A stretch of 64,000 bases of DNA from Halichoerus grypus (GCF_964656455.1 NC_135721.1:82998754-83062753), one strand, 5' to 3'; counted from the first letter of the stretch, positions 10,010 to 21,371 are shown. Numbers and translations: made by a program. Notes: generated by a model from the letters alone, not told the origin.

Positions 10010-11300
10010 GCTGTTCTCTATCCATTCGTATGCACAAATGTATGTATACATAGAAATAATTTTCACGTAAGTGAGATTGTATAATATGTACTGTTCTGTA
10101 ACTTGCTCTTTTCATGTAATATAACTTGGAGCTCTTGCAGTGCCATAGAGAGGTACCTCATCCTTTTCAGTGACGGCACGATATTATATAGTGAGGATTC
10201 AACCATAATTTATTTAACATAACTGTCCTTCCATAGGGAATGAGACTTTCCAATGTCTCATAATTATAAGCAATATAACAAAGAATACTAAATGCATATT
10301 TGTGCACAGGCGAAAATATTTTAGTAGAATAAATACTTAGGAATTGAATTACTAAATCAAAGGGCATGCCCTTAAAATTTTAATTTTGATAGTCTCAAAA
10401 TGCCCTCCAGAAAAAGATACCAACACTTAAACTCTTACCAATTGGATATGCAATTTCCCATTTTATTAAGCCTTGTATGCACACACAATATTGTCTATTC
10501 TTGTTAATTTCAGGCACTATGATGGGTAAGAACTATATCTCATGATTTCATTTTGCCTTTCTCTGACTAAAGGAAGTGAGCCATATTTTTAAATTTCTTT
10601 TGACCATTTGTGCTCCTGTGAATGGCCTGTTTTCAGCCTTTGCTCATTTTTCTATAACAAAGTTTGAAAATATGTGTTTTGCTCATTCTACACAGCATTT
10701 TGTAGTTCTTGTCAAATTAGTTGCCAACATTTAGAAATTGGAATATTTAACATTTTTTAAATCCATATTTCTAGCCTCTTCTGAATATTTGGAGGCTCTA
10801 CAACATTGGTCCCCCAATGGCAATAAATGGCTGGAACAGAAGAAAGGCTCCTTTCTCTAGTGGAGTAGGTGTTTCTTAGACCCCTTGTCCCCTGCAACAG
10901 GTCACTGATCTTTTCCAATGACCTGTCTAATCCCTGTAGGCACTTGGTTTTGCAAACCGTGTTCTGTTTGGTCCTTTATCTTTTTTTTTTCTTAGTGATT
11001 TGTAGGAGCTTTTTACACATGTAGGTGTGTCCATGTGTCTCTTTTATATATTACAATATTTTCTGTTATTAATTCCCTTTCTGAAAGCTTTGTTTATGCT
11101 ATCTCTTGATATTCAAAAGTTTTTAAATCTTCATGTAGTGAAATCTATCAGTTTATTTCACTTTAGGACCACTGGGTTTTGTAGTTGCTTAGGAAGGTCT
11201 TCCTCAATCCAAGTTTATAAAAAATATAAAAAATATTATTGTTTATGTTTTCTTAAAATGCTTATAGGTACACCAGCTCAATTTCATTTTTAGAGTATTC
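10010..11300 (-). mobile_element. old antisense L1 (3' part)
   Basis: Read on the minus strand this is the end of an L1M ORF2. Plus-strand landmarks include CATAATTTATTTAACATAAC, TACTTAGGAATTGAATTAC, AAAATGCCCTCCAGAAAAAG, GTGATTTGTAGGAGCTTTTT and ATCTATCAGTTTATTTC. These are complements of typical L1M text. It is broken by many small indels. Confidence 0.6.
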
Positions 11301-11309
11301 CATCATTTG

Positions 11310-12425
11310 CTCACTTATTTGAAATGCCACAAATAGGAGTACACTATTCTGTGCATCTTTTAAAACTAAATAGTATATCTGGAGGATTATTTCATGTTGG
11401 TCTACATAGATGTACCTGCTTTATAATAGTTATATTAATGATTCCATTATCAACTTATTTTATGATCTATTTAACCAGCCCCTACTTAATAAACATTTAA
11501 ATTTTGTCTAGTGTTAGGTTACTACAAACAATAGCACAATAAATATTTGTTTCATTATGCACCTATGTCCTATCAGTAGAATCAATCCCTAGGAGTTGAA
11601 TTATCAAATTTAAAAGTATGTATACTTTTGAAAGATGTTGTCTACTTACCTTCAAAAGATAGCGAGGCTTATATTCCCACCAGCAATGTATGGGACTGCC
11701 TTTTTCCAGCCCATGTGTATTATTATCTAATTAACTGATCTTGCAAGACCATCTGATATATCTGATAGGTGAAAAATTGTGTTCATGATTTTAACTTCTA
11801 TTTCTTTTATTTTCAATGATATCAAGCATCCTTTTACGTGGTGGAACCACTTATTATTTTTTTTTTCCCAATATATTGTTCATTCGGGTTCTTTGCACAT
11901 TTTCTAAGATCTTTTTCTTACTGGTCCGCTAATGCTTCGTACTGGATGATGAGGTCCTTCTTTTGTGCATTACAAGTATTTCTTTCTCCCAGTTGTGGTT
12001 TCTAATTTTCCTTTTTAGGCTTTCTGCTGTGTAGAAATGTTCATTCTTGCACAGGGGCCATGCTAATCTTCTCTGTATCTTTCCAATTTTAGTATATGTG
12101 CTGCCATAGTGAGCACATTTCTACCTCTTAATATTCACTCTAAAAAATCTCCCATGCTAGCAGTCATTTTTTACATTTAAATTTCTAAGTCATTGCAATG
12201 GATTTGGTGTCGAGTTATAACTTTTTTTCAGTTGTCCCAACCATTTATTAAATAATCTATCTCTTCCCAACTGCTTTGAAATTATCATATATTAATTTAG
12301 CTCCTTTAGTATCTGGGGCTACTTCAGGACCCTCTATGCCATTCCAGTAATTTGTCTGTCTATTGGTTTGTGAAAATCCAACCTTTTTAATGATTGTGGC
12401 ACCATGATACAGTGTTGCGAATTAG
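11310..12425 (-). mobile_element. second old antisense L1 segment
   Basis: The landmark series restarts here, with TTTAACCAGCCCCTACTTAA, CCCTAGGAGTTGAATTATC, CCCACCAGCAATGTATGGG, TATCTGATAGGTGAAAAATT, CAACCATTTATTAAATAATC and TTTGTCTGTCTATTGG. Since the series repeats the one in 10010-11300, two L1 copies or a duplicated L1 part lie head to tail. A U6 pseudogene interrupts this copy. Confidence 0.6.
12041..12116 (-). pseudogene. RNU6 pseudogene: U6 snRNA pseudogene, 3' truncated
   Basis: The minus strand from 12116 reads GTGCTCACTATGGCAGCAC, then CATATACTAAAATTGGAA, GATACAGAGAAGATTAGC and ATGGCCCCTGTGCAAG. This matches the first about 75 of roughly 106 bases of U6, the spliceosomal RNA made by RNA polymerase III. 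The 5' end is exact, but the stem-loop positions CTCGCTTCGG have changed to CTCACTATGG. The 3' third is missing, as is the terminal U run. A perfect 10-base inverted repeat (GTAGAAATGT at 12031-12040, ACATTTCTAC at 12115-12124) brackets it. Confidence 0.93.
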
Positions 12426-13484
12426 AGTCAGTCCCGTAATCAGTACTTATTGAGCAAATACTGTCTTGGTTCTAAGAGAAACACAAAGAAAGTTTGGACT
12501 CCCTGCCTGCGCTCTTGAAGACAATAGACTGCTGCCATGGTAAATTCATGAGTTTCCTCTAATCTACAGCTCAGTAACTGGCTCCATGCTGGCTGTCGGT
12601 GGCACTCGGAGGACACAAGATGAAAAGATAAAGGCGTTGCTGGAAGTAGACGACAAGACCTCATTATTGATCTTGGGGAAATCTCAGGCCATCCCCAGAT
12701 CCTTTTTTTCCCCAGTATGGAAGAGTCTGTATTGAATTCTGATACATATATTCATATGCTCTAGGCAAAAGCATTTTGGGACATTCTGAATTCAAGGCTA
12801 CTATTTGATATTTCCTTCTTTGGATCTGGCAACAGTAATACTCTAACCTGCTTATTTCCTCTCCGAAGCCTGTGCAAAGTATCCTAAGCCACTGAGTCAC
12901 CACATCACTGGGCTCACGTCATTTGTACGAATACAAGAAAAAGCTAAACATTTTGCTCACTCTTCTCAAAATAGCAGCAGTGTAACAATCCACTCCCCCA
13001 GAAAATTGGCTTTAAAATGCCTCAAAGAGACAGCAAGATTAAACATTTAGCTGCTACCCTGCAGGGAACTCTGGAAAAAAGCCACACATTGTGCGAGATT
13101 TAATTTTCTCCCATTTCCCCCCCCCCAAGGTGTGACTTCTATTTCACTCCAAACAAGGTGAGAGATGTAAGATAGACGAAGAGTTTCTCAGCAGTTGTGG
13201 GGGGGTGCACTGACTAAAGCTGAAACAAAAGCACTCAAGTTGAGCTCTTTCAAGAAAATCAGCAAGTGACAAATAACATAAAAGATAACAGCCAGTGACT
13301 TACCTCCGGCAACCCGAAAAAGATCACACAGATGTCTGGCAGCTTCTCCATCTCAGAATAGAACTCAGAGACTTCACAGAGCTGAGAAACCCAGTATAAC
13401 TAGTGCTGAGCTTTTCCAGAAGTTTATTGGAATTTTGCTACCCCTCCCCTCCTTTTTGGGAGACCTTTTCCCAAATTCAAAGTA
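12426..13484. other. unassigned sequence
   Basis: A C run at 13117-13126 and a G run near 13200 are the only low-complexity features I see. No repeat or exon is recognised. Confidence 0.35.
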
Positions 13485-13497
13485 CAAAGCAATTTAA

Positions 13498-13680
13498 AGA
13501 TTTTATTTATTTATTTATTTATTTGAGAGAGAGAGCACAAGCGGGGGGGTTAAAAAGGAAGAAGGAGAAGCAGGCTCCCCACTGAGCAGGGAGCCTGATG
13601 TGGGGCTCCATCCCAGGACCCTAGGATCATGACCTGGGCTGAAGGCAGACGCTTAATCCACTGAGCCCCCCAGGTACCCC
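13498..13680 (-). mobile_element. Can-SINE, antisense
   Basis: It starts with AAAGATTTTATTTATTTATT and ends with GAGCCCCCCAGGTACCCC, the complement of the SINE head. Flanks AAAGCAATTTA (13487-13497) and AAAGCACTTTA (near 13688) suggest a diverged target-site duplication. The head has drifted (CCCCCCAGGTACC). Confidence 0.9.
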
Positions 13681-13766
13681 AAAGCGTAAAGCACTTTAGA
13701 GCTGGTTCTGTCAACTAGAAGGATTTAAGTCAAACTCGAAGTCGATAGAGTAAATCATGTTTCTCA

Positions 13767-14145
13767 TGTTAAAAACAAGACAACAGGTACCAAATGGAGT
13801 CGCTTATGCTAAGCCCTGTGTCACCAAATGGAGACCTAATTACAGTTTCTGCTCTCCCAGAAATGGAATCTTAAACCAGTCAGTCAGGAATCACCTGACC
13901 AACACTAACTAGGTAATCTGCCCGGTGGACCCCCGCTCTCCCCTAAAGGAAAGTAACCTTGCTTTAACCAACCCACATCTTTATCCCATGTAACTTCCTT
14001 GTTCCTGTTCCCTTCTGTCTATAAAAGTCTTCCATTTTGTACAGCACCTCAGAGCTCCTTTCTGTCTGCTAGTTGGAATGCTACCTGGTTCATGAAGCCA
14101 ATAAGATCTTGAAAAATTTACTCAGTAGAATTTTGTCTTTTAACA
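13767..14145 (+). mobile_element. solo LTR of an endogenous retrovirus
   Basis: The 379-base unit starts TGTTAAAAACAAG and ends TTTTGTCTTTTAACA, so it has TG...CA ends in an 8-base inverted repeat (TGTTAAAA and TTTTAACA). Inside are a TATA-like TCTATAAAAG near 14018 and a polyadenylation-like CCAATAAGATC near 14097, in the order expected of U3, R and U5. CCATTTTGTACAGCACCTC and GGAGTCGC-like text recall class I (gamma-like) LTRs of mammals. No internal viral genes flank it. I see no clean 4-6 base target duplication. Confidence 0.7.
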
Positions 14146-14639
14146 TTTGATATAAATATACATCTAGGTAGATAGATGATGGATGGGTGGAGAGATGAAA
14201 GATAGCTAGATGGATAGATAAAGAAAGATAAGATCTAATTTTTTAGACACATCATTGATTGGGGAGAAGTATGGAAGACTCATGAAAAGAATTAGAAAAA
14301 AGGAGGAAGGAAACAAGAAAATAACTATAGGTAAAGAGCAGGTTCTATAAACTGTTGAACTGCTGTGTGTATTAGTAAAAAAATAATAAGATGGATTTTA
14401 GTCATCAGAGGTTAAATTTTACTCAACATCATAGTTTTCCTTAGTACTGTTAAATACTTCAATCCTACAAGATGCATAAACTTCAAAGATGAATAGAATA
14501 AATGTTCATCAGTGAGCTTAAGACACAAAATGGTGCAAATACGGTGGAAGCCCCCTTCCCCTGCCTCTCCCCAACTGCACTCTCTCCCCGTAGCCCCTCC
14601 CCATGCTCCCACTCCCAGCTTTCTGGAACTTGGCAGTTA
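14146..14639. other. imperfect GATA/GATG repeat, then unassigned sequence
   Basis: 14160-14235 is a degenerate tetranucleotide stretch (TAGATAGATGATGGATGG and similar). The remainder is unassigned. Confidence 0.5.
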
Positions 14640-15010
14640 TAAGTGCACATATTTACCCTGTAAGTACAGTTCTGTGTGTCCATTTAAATGTATAGTATTC
14701 TTTTGCATGCTTTTAAGCCTTGACATAAATGATATACTCCATGTATTTTTCTGCAACTTTCTCTTTTTAGTTCAACACAAAATTGAAATTGATCATTATT
14801 TTCTTCTAGCTCTGGCTCATATTCTGGCTGATTTGTAGTACTACATTATGTGAATGAACCACATTTAGTTTGTTTTCACATTCCAAGCTTTTATAAACAA
14901 TGTTGAAACAGTCTTCAGTACAGTTCTTTGAGCATGAGTGTAAACAGTTCTCTAGGGTACGAAGATAGGATTGGAATTTCTGGGTCAAACAACAAATTTT
15001 CAATCCTCTC
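14640..15010 (-). mobile_element. old antisense L1 fragment
   Basis: TTCTGCAACTTTCTC, GTACTACATTATGTGAATG, AACAATGTTGAAACAGTC and GGAATTTCTGGGTCAAAC follow the complement of the L1M ORF2 end in the same order as at 10.0-10.4 kb. It is short and diverged. Confidence 0.5.
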
Positions 15011-15532
15011 CTTACTATTTTCTTGATTTATCTATATATCAACTAAAAAATGATCACTATAGAACACATATAAAAAATGTTTAACTCAATAGTTTATTGA
15101 ATTCATTGTAGAGACTGTCCATCCTTGTTTTCATGTAAAGAACTATGAAATTAGAAATACTTTGAATTATAAAGTGTACTGGCATGTGACAGAAACACAC
15201 TGCATTTTTTTTTGTGATACAGCACAAAACATGAAATCCTGCTATTCTTTGCGATTGTCTGACACGTGTCACCTAGTCATTTTTCCAGGCCATGCTGTCA
15301 TTCAGCTATGAAGATAGCATTCAGGCATTTTCAAAAAGATCCAAAATGACAAAGCAGCAGTAATTAGGGTTCAAAATGTAATCCTACAATAACATTGTAC
15401 AAGTAATAGGAATGCAAAAACCTAAATGTGGAGGGACTCACAAAGGTGGTGGTAAATTGCTTAGCTCCTATCTTATATTCACAGGACTGTATAGATACTT
15501 CTTAAAGCTCATAAACAGTTTCTTCATTCCAC
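15011..15532. other. unassigned sequence
   Basis: No repeat, RNA or exon is recognised in this AT-rich stretch. Confidence 0.35.
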
Positions 15533-16040
15533 AAATATTCCTTGAGCATTTACCGTGTGTCAGGCTTGGGGCTAAGTACCAGGAATACAATGACAGAATA
15601 AGTATACTCGTAGGGGAAACAAGCATTAAATGACTTATACAAAGGGGCGCCTGGGGGGCTCAGTTGGTTAAGTATCCAACTCTTGATTTCAGCTCAGGTC
15701 ATGATCTCAGGGTTATGAGATCAAGCTCCAGGTTATGAGATCTCAGAGTTATGAGATTCTCTCTCTCCCTCTCCCTTTACCCCACCCCCTCTAAAAAAAT
15801 GATTTACACAAATAAATAAAAGTAGAGTGATAATCTGATAAACTATATAGAATGAAGGTCCATGGTACATTGAGGATATACACTAAGGGGAATGTATATC
15901 TGGTCAAGAAAGCCCAGGAAGGTTTCTCTGTGGATGCTCTCCTTGAGCGGAGACCTACAAGATGAGGTTGCAGGGGATAAGAGGGAGACAGGGAAGCAGC
16001 GGGCAGAGCAGGATAGAACCTGCGGTGTTCTAACACCGGA
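15533..16040 (+). mobile_element. L2 fragment split by a SINE
   Basis: The left part, CAAATATTCCTTGAGCATTT then TGTCAGGCTTGGGGC and ACCAGGAATACAATGAC, is the familiar L2 motif series. The right part resumes after the SINE with GCCCAGGAAGGTTTC, GAGCGGAGACCTACAAGATG and the following purine-rich section. L2 is a CR1-clade LINE that was active before the placental radiation. Confidence 0.65.
15644..15796 (+). mobile_element. short, older Can-SINE with internal triplication
   Basis: Head GGGGCGCCTGGGGGGCTCAG. Target-site copies AAATGACTTATACAAA (15628-15643) and AAATGATTTACACAAA (15797-15812) differ at two bases. After the tRNA-like part the motif GGTTATGAGAT appears three times in near-identical form (about 15712-15760), replacing the usual middle section. 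It lacks the GGGAAGCCTGCTTC section of younger copies. Confidence 0.9.
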
Positions 16041-16119
16041 TCAAAGACTGCACCAAACCAAGAGAAGCATCAGGGATTGAAGGATTGGCAATAAACAATA
16101 GGACAAAAAGTCATTAAAT

Positions 16120-16560
16120 ACACAGAGTTCAGGAAACTATTCGAAGTCATGAAAGTATCCACTTTATATCTGTCATCATCCAATCATATCTACCAAAAAC
16201 GACATGCTTGACCCAGTTTCTTCAACAAATGACAAAGAAAAAATAAGAAATTTATCAACCAAGTGTAAGGTGTGGATTTTCTTTGGATCTTGGTTCAAGA
16301 AATCTAATTGTAAAATGACACTTACAGGAAAATCAGGGAAATTTGGACTGTGACTGGACATGAGAAGTCAGGAATTCATTGTTTTTCGGCGTGATAGTGG
16401 CATTGGAGTTAGACCAAAAGTAAAATAAGTGAGTTCTCCTGTGTTAGAGAGACATTCTGAAGTGTTTGGAAAAGAAATGATAAGATGCCCAGATAGGATG
16501 TCCATTAGAATGGTCTGGCATGAGGGTGGGAAATCGAGATAAGGTTGACTATACTGAGAA
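16120..16560 (+). mobile_element. old L1 3' UTR-like segment
   Basis: GATCTTGGTTCAAGAAATC, AATTGTAAAATGACACTTAC, AATTTGGACTGTGACTGGAC and GGCGTGATAGTGGCATTGG follow a series known from L1M 3' ends. The segment at 40760-41006 continues the same series, from the following CATTCTGAAGTGTTTGG-like section on. I infer L1 but cannot exclude another LINE. Confidence 0.45.
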
Positions 16561-17629
16561 GAGTGGAGCATGGCCATGCGTATGTGGGTTAGGAACTATC
16601 TCGTGTTGCTTTTTACAAAAGATTCTTTACTTCCTTTACTCTCTTTCTTTGGCTCTTATGGCACTAGGTTGTGCTTTGTTTTTTCTTTCTTGGTTGGACT
16701 ACAGCTCATTACTCCCAGTTGATAGGGTTTTGTTTTCTTTACTTTTTAAAATTCCATCAGGTGCAGGTATCAAAAGGGGAAGAGCCCATGATTCCATTTT
16801 CTCCTGCCTCAGCCCAGAAGTCATCTCTGCAATAGCTTTCAAATACGCAGACCCCAATGGAAACTAAGCGGGCAGAAGGTGATAAATAAGCAGTGGGGGT
16901 TCAGACCCCCACGTTGCAGACCTAGCGCACACCTGCTTCTCTCTACTGTGTGAAACTGAAAAGAGACTTACAGGGTTGACCACATGGAAGTAATAGCAGC
17001 CATTCTAGGTCGTAAGCTAGGGAACAGTCTAGACTGAGACAATAATATCAATTCTCCTGGGTGGGAAAAGCAATCAGACAAAGTGAGGCACTTGCTGATA
17101 CCAACAAAGCTCTTTATCTGCCTAAATTATTAATGACCTAAGGAGTGCTTACAAGTAGGGCCCAGTCTCACCACTGCCCTACTCTGTATCCCAGAGAATT
17201 TCCCTTCAACCTCTGTAAGGTATGACGGTGATGTCTGAGTCAACTGAGCACTGGGAGAGGAAATGAGATTATAAATATGAGATGCTGTGGGGAAGAATTA
17301 GGCCTCTGCTCTCGGTGCTTCTTTTTGCACACAAAACGAATTGGAGAATCTGATGTTCATGATCAGTAGCTTTCATGGTGCTTATAACGCCATCCCGGGG
17401 GTGCTTACAGCCCTGGCATTCTCTTTACTTCCTCCAAATAAGTATTCAGATTCAGTTCAGCCAACACTGAAGTGCCCGTGAGCTTGGTGGTCAAGCTTCT
17501 CAAAAACATTGTGTGGTGTACCCTCGTAACTTTCTTCCCCGGCCTTGAGTCACTCTTGGAGTCCCAGATGGGTCAGACACTTAAGAAAGTGTTCAATTCT
17601 TTCAAGCTAGTAGATTGCCGTTCTGTTCC
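16561..17629. other. unassigned sequence
   Basis: No repeat family is recognised. The 115-codon plus frame at 16520-16867 has hydrophobic stretches but no domain, and begins in LINE-like sequence. Confidence 0.35.
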
Positions 17630-17830
17630 AATGTAATGAGAGCTAGCACCTTCTAGGTTCCTATATAGTCCGGGCCCCCTCTTAGTCCTGTTAAAATCCA
17701 TGTCCTCTAATCTTAACAATATTGTAAGGGAGATGAGAAATTAGTAAGACTTGGGAATATTAAGGAATTTGCCCAGGAACATACAGTGACCCAGCAGCAA
17801 ATTCAGAATTCGAGGCCAGCCTTCCTGCCC
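17630..17830 (-). mobile_element. MIR, antisense
   Basis: AAGGAATTTGCCCAGGAAC, CAGTGACCCAGCAGCAAATT and CAGAATTCGAGGCCAG follow the reversed MIR body (AACTTGCCCAAGGTCACACAG and so on). The upstream TCTTAACAATATTGTAAGG fits its core. Confidence 0.65.
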
Positions 17831-17899
17831 TGGAGGCCTGAGCTTGGGTCCTGCAGCTCACTGCTGATGACCGTGGAGGTCAACATATGCTAACTTTCA

Positions 17900-18718
17900 T
17901 CATTAGCCATCAGCAAAATTCAAATCAAAACCACATTGAGATACCACCTTACACCAGTTAGAATGGCAAAAATTGACAAGGCAGGAAAGAGCAAATGTTG
18001 GAGAGGTTGTGGAGAAAGGGGAACTCTCTTACACTATTGGTGGGAATGCAAGTTGGTGCAGCCACTTTGGAAAACAATGTGGAGGTGCCTCAAAAAGTTA
18101 AAAATAGAGCTACTCTACGACCCTGCAATTGCATTACTGGGTATTTACCCCAAAGACACAGATGTAGTGAAAAGAAGGGCCATATGCACCCCAATGTTCA
18201 TAGCAGCAATGTCCGCAATAGCCAAACTGTGGAAGGAGCCAAGATGCCCTTCAACAGATGAAATGATAAAGAAGATGTGGTCCATATATACAATGGAATA
18301 TTACTCAGCATCAGAAAGGATGAATACCCAACTTTTACATCAACATGGATGGGACTGGAGGAGATTATATTAAGTGAAGTCAAGCAGAGAAAGTCAATTA
18401 TCATATGGTTTCACTTATTTGTGGAGCATAAGGAATAGCATGGAGGACATTAGGAGAAGGAAGGGAAAAATGAAAGTGGGGAAATCGGAGGGGGAGACGA
18501 ACCATGAGAGATTATGGACTCCGAGAACCAAACTGAGGGTTTTAGAGGGGAGGGGGGTGGGGGGATGGGTTAGCCCGGTGATGGGTATTAAGGAGGGCAC
18601 GTACTGCATGGAGCACTGGGTGTTATACGAAAACAATGAATCATGGATCACTACATCAAAATCTAATGATGTATTGTATGGTGACTAACATAACATAATA
18701 AAATTAAATTAAAAAAAA
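17900..18718 (+). mobile_element. 5'-truncated L1, single-module 3' UTR
   Basis: A perfect 15-base target duplication, ATATGCTAACTTTCA, lies at 17885-17899 and 18719-18733. The copy starts within ORF2 (CATCAGCAAAATTCAAATC) and ends with module B of the L1 3' UTR and an A tail. It has no module A: ORF2 text passes through GGTTTCACTTATTTGTGG directly to AGGAAGGGAAAAATGAAAG. Confidence 0.95.
17936..18373 (+). pseudogene. L1 ORF2 C-terminal remnant, frameshifted
   Basis: A 145-codon frame corresponds to the ORF2 end. The cysteine-rich motif reads [18 protein letters not shown], so the residue after the histidine is Y where the copy at 2580 has C, while the C, C, H and C ligands remain. The frame leaves the family sequence after TMEYYSAS because of a small deletion and ends early at DWRRLY. 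Confidence 0.88.
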
Positions 18719-18733
18719 ATATGCTAACTTTCA

Positions 18734-20323
18734 AGTCACTTTGTATGTAAAAGTAAGAAATGCTTAAATGCTTAATTCAGCGACTGGAAGATCAGCAGAC
18801 CTGGCAATAGGTTCAAGGAAGAGAAAGAACTAACGAAAGAAAGAATGAAAGAAGGAAGGAAAGAAGGAAGAAAAGGAGAGGAGAAAAAGAAGGAATGATA
18901 TTAAATGATGACTTACTCCTCTAAGTATCTAACCTTCTAGTTTTGAAGGAAACTTCACCCTGACTCTGCCTAAGATCACAATATTCTCTGCTGATGGAGT
19001 GGTAAATTTGCCCATGCCCCTTTCCTGACCAGGTGATGAATACCCATGGTTTCTTGAGGAAGATGATGCTTTCCTCTGACTTTCTTGGCTCACGTAGCTT
19101 GTGCTAAGCCTTGTTCCCTTAAGCAGTGCTGCGGAGGCCCATCCAGGACCCATGGCCCCAGCACTAGCATCATCTGCCCTAGCCTGACCACCCGGCCTGA
19201 CCACCCGGCCGGGCTCTGGGTCTGTGACCTGCCCCCTGCCTGTCAGAGGCTACAAGGTGTTTACTTTGTTGCTGTTATGTGGTTCCTAGTTTTGATCAAA
19301 GCCCCTGTATTCTTTGGAGGCAATCTGCACAATATCTTTTCTGTCCATATTGAAATCTTTGTCGTCAGTGGAGAATCCCACCAACACAACTGGTGCTTTC
19401 CAAACAAAGATATCACTTGCTATAAAATTTCTCCTTATGGTAAGTACTTCTCTATCTTCTCTTATCTCCAATCTACATGTACTTTTCTTGTCTGTGTTAG
19501 GTTTAATATGTGTTTTGCATCTTATAGTCTGTTTTCATCTCTTCCATTAGAACAGAGAGTGTTTAATAAATTCTTAATAACTGATATGCTAAGGGCCAAC
19601 TAAAATGAAACATTGAAGGAGATGTGGCAAATTCTACTATTCCAAGTCTATATTTACCTTTGCACTCCCAAACGTATTACAGTGACATCTGTATTAAGAC
19701 ATCACCAATGAAATGAATCCTGAAAACTGAGTGAAGTATATATCAAAATGAAAATATACTAGGCCTTTCTTGAGGACTTAGGCTGTGCTTCTTAAAAATT
19801 TGTTTGCCTGACTTTCTGCTAGAGCTTGAAAAAGAGCGACTCAGACAAAACCATCAGGCTGATAATATGAGCTATGTGACAAGCTGTCCATATGGAGCTC
19901 TATTAGCTACTAATAGCTATTAGCTCAGAAAAGATGAAGTCATCACAAAACACTCTGCTCAGCAGGTTCCTCTCTGTTTTATGACAGCGCTGGGTCTAAC
20001 GTGAATAATGATATGGCTTCCATCTCCAAGATCCTTCCTCCAAGGAGCCCAAAGTGCTTTGCAAATGTTTTCTTATTGATTTTCATAGCTCTGGTGCGGT
20101 GTTCTGAAGGCACCAGAGGAAGCGGTGTGGATGAGGGTGTTGCAAGTCAGTGGAGAGACCCGGCTCAATTCCCACTGTGGAGTCCAGTTTGGCTGCACCC
20201 CCCAGCCCCTGCCGGGGCTGGAGCCTGCCCTTCACCTCTTCCTCCTCCCAAACAAAAGGAGCCTTCACAAATGAGAAGCGCAAGGTGTTTGTTTTTTTTT
20301 ATATGCCTTCAGTGTGTTAGTTC
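18734..20323. other. unassigned sequence with a purine tract
   Basis: Besides the purine repeat listed separately, a short tandem CCTGACCACCCGGCC duplication lies at about 19187-19210, and a palindrome-rich TATTAGCTACTAATAGC stretch at about 19903-19925. The 172-codon plus frame at 19085-19603 shows no domain I know. Confidence 0.4.
18817..18897 (+). repeat. GAAA/GGAA purine repeat
   Basis: An almost uninterrupted polypurine run of degenerate GAAAGAAA and GGAAGGAA units, about 80 bases long. Confidence 0.85.
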
Positions 20324-20338
20324 TCAAAAACATTTTTA

Positions 20339-20426
20339 TTTTTATTTTTTATTTTATTTTATTATGTTATGTTAGTCACCATACAATACATCATTAGTTT
20401 TTGATGTAGTGATCCACGATTCATTG
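20339..20426 (-). mobile_element. extremely truncated L1 3' end, antisense
   Basis: Only the last 88 bases of L1 module B and its tail are present, in reverse: TGTTATGTTAGTCACCATAC and GATGTAGTGATCCACGATTC. The target duplication TCAAAAACATTTTTA is perfect at 20324-20338 and 20427-20441, which proves a separate retrotransposition event. Confidence 0.93.
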
Positions 20427-20441
20427 TCAAAAACATTTTTA

Positions 20442-21130
20442 AATGGCTGTTACGCCTGTGGAGGGTTATTATAGGATGAGGATTTCCCTATTTGGAAAAA
20501 AAAAAAATTTCCCACCATTCAGCCTGCTTTCTTTGTATCCGTGACACAATGGACAATGGCAGACACTGAAGGTCAATGAGCAGTTTCTGGGGAAAAAAAA
20601 TAAATAAAAAGGAAGAAAGGAAGGAAAGGAAAATTTTTAGAAACCCAAAGGAAATATTTCCTTGACTTTAGCCAACTCAAAATATATATTTTTTGACCTT
20701 TCAGAACAAATCGGAACAAGTTAAAAGAAGAAAAGCCTAAAGAGTGCAGCTTCCTGACTGATGACCCATTGAGTTTTCCTGAGACTGGAATACAGATCAG
20801 TGAGGGCCTCCGAGTGTGGCCTTCTCCAGGAGAGAAGCCGAGAGGCCAGTGACAGCTTTGTGCAGTGCAGTCTGTCTTCGGACACATCCTCAGGAGGCTG
20901 CCGCCGAGTTGATCGGAGAGGCCCATGCGGGCCTCAGGGAAAGCAGAGAGCCCTCCGTGGTTCTCCGTTGCTTCTATCAGGACCAGAAAATTCTTTATTG
21001 GGAGAGCTGTCCTGTGCTCTGTAGAATATTCAGCTGCATCTCAGGTGTCTGCTCACACATGCCACCAGCACCCTTGCTGAGTCATGCTTGTCAAAATGGC
21101 TCTAGACTTTGCCAAATGTCCCCTGAGGGC
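20442..21130. other. unassigned sequence
   Basis: A short GGAA-rich stretch lies at about 20605-20632. The 117-codon minus frame at 20573-20926 and the 110-codon plus frame at 20816-21148 overlap and have no domain. Confidence 0.35.
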
Positions 21131-21149
21131 AAAATCATCCCCGGTTGAG

Positions 21150-21352
21150 GGGCGCCTGGGTGGCTCAGTGGGTGAAGCATCTGCCTTCAGCTCAGGTCAT
21201 GATCCCAGGGTCCTGGGATCGAGTCCCTTATCTGCATCTGGCTCCTTGCTCAGCAGGGAGTCTGCTTCTCCCTCTGCCTGCCACTCCCCCTATTATGCTC
21301 TCTCTCTCTCTCTCTCTCTCTGACAAATAAATAAATAAAATACTTCTAAGAA
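21150..21352 (+). mobile_element. Can-SINE with 19-base target duplication
   Basis: The flanks AAAATCATCCCCGGTTGAG (21131-21149) and AAAATCATCCCTGGCTGAG (21353-21371) differ at two bases, so the insertion is moderately old. The CT repeat is expanded to about 28 bases (21299-21321), then GACAAATAAATAAATAAAAT. Confidence 0.95.
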
Positions 21353-21371
21353 AAAATCATCCCTGGCTGAG

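Noticed and set aside
19085..19603. 172-codon plus-strand frame.
   Set aside because: No recognisable domain, no promoter or splice context, and a frame of this length is expected by chance in 64 kb.
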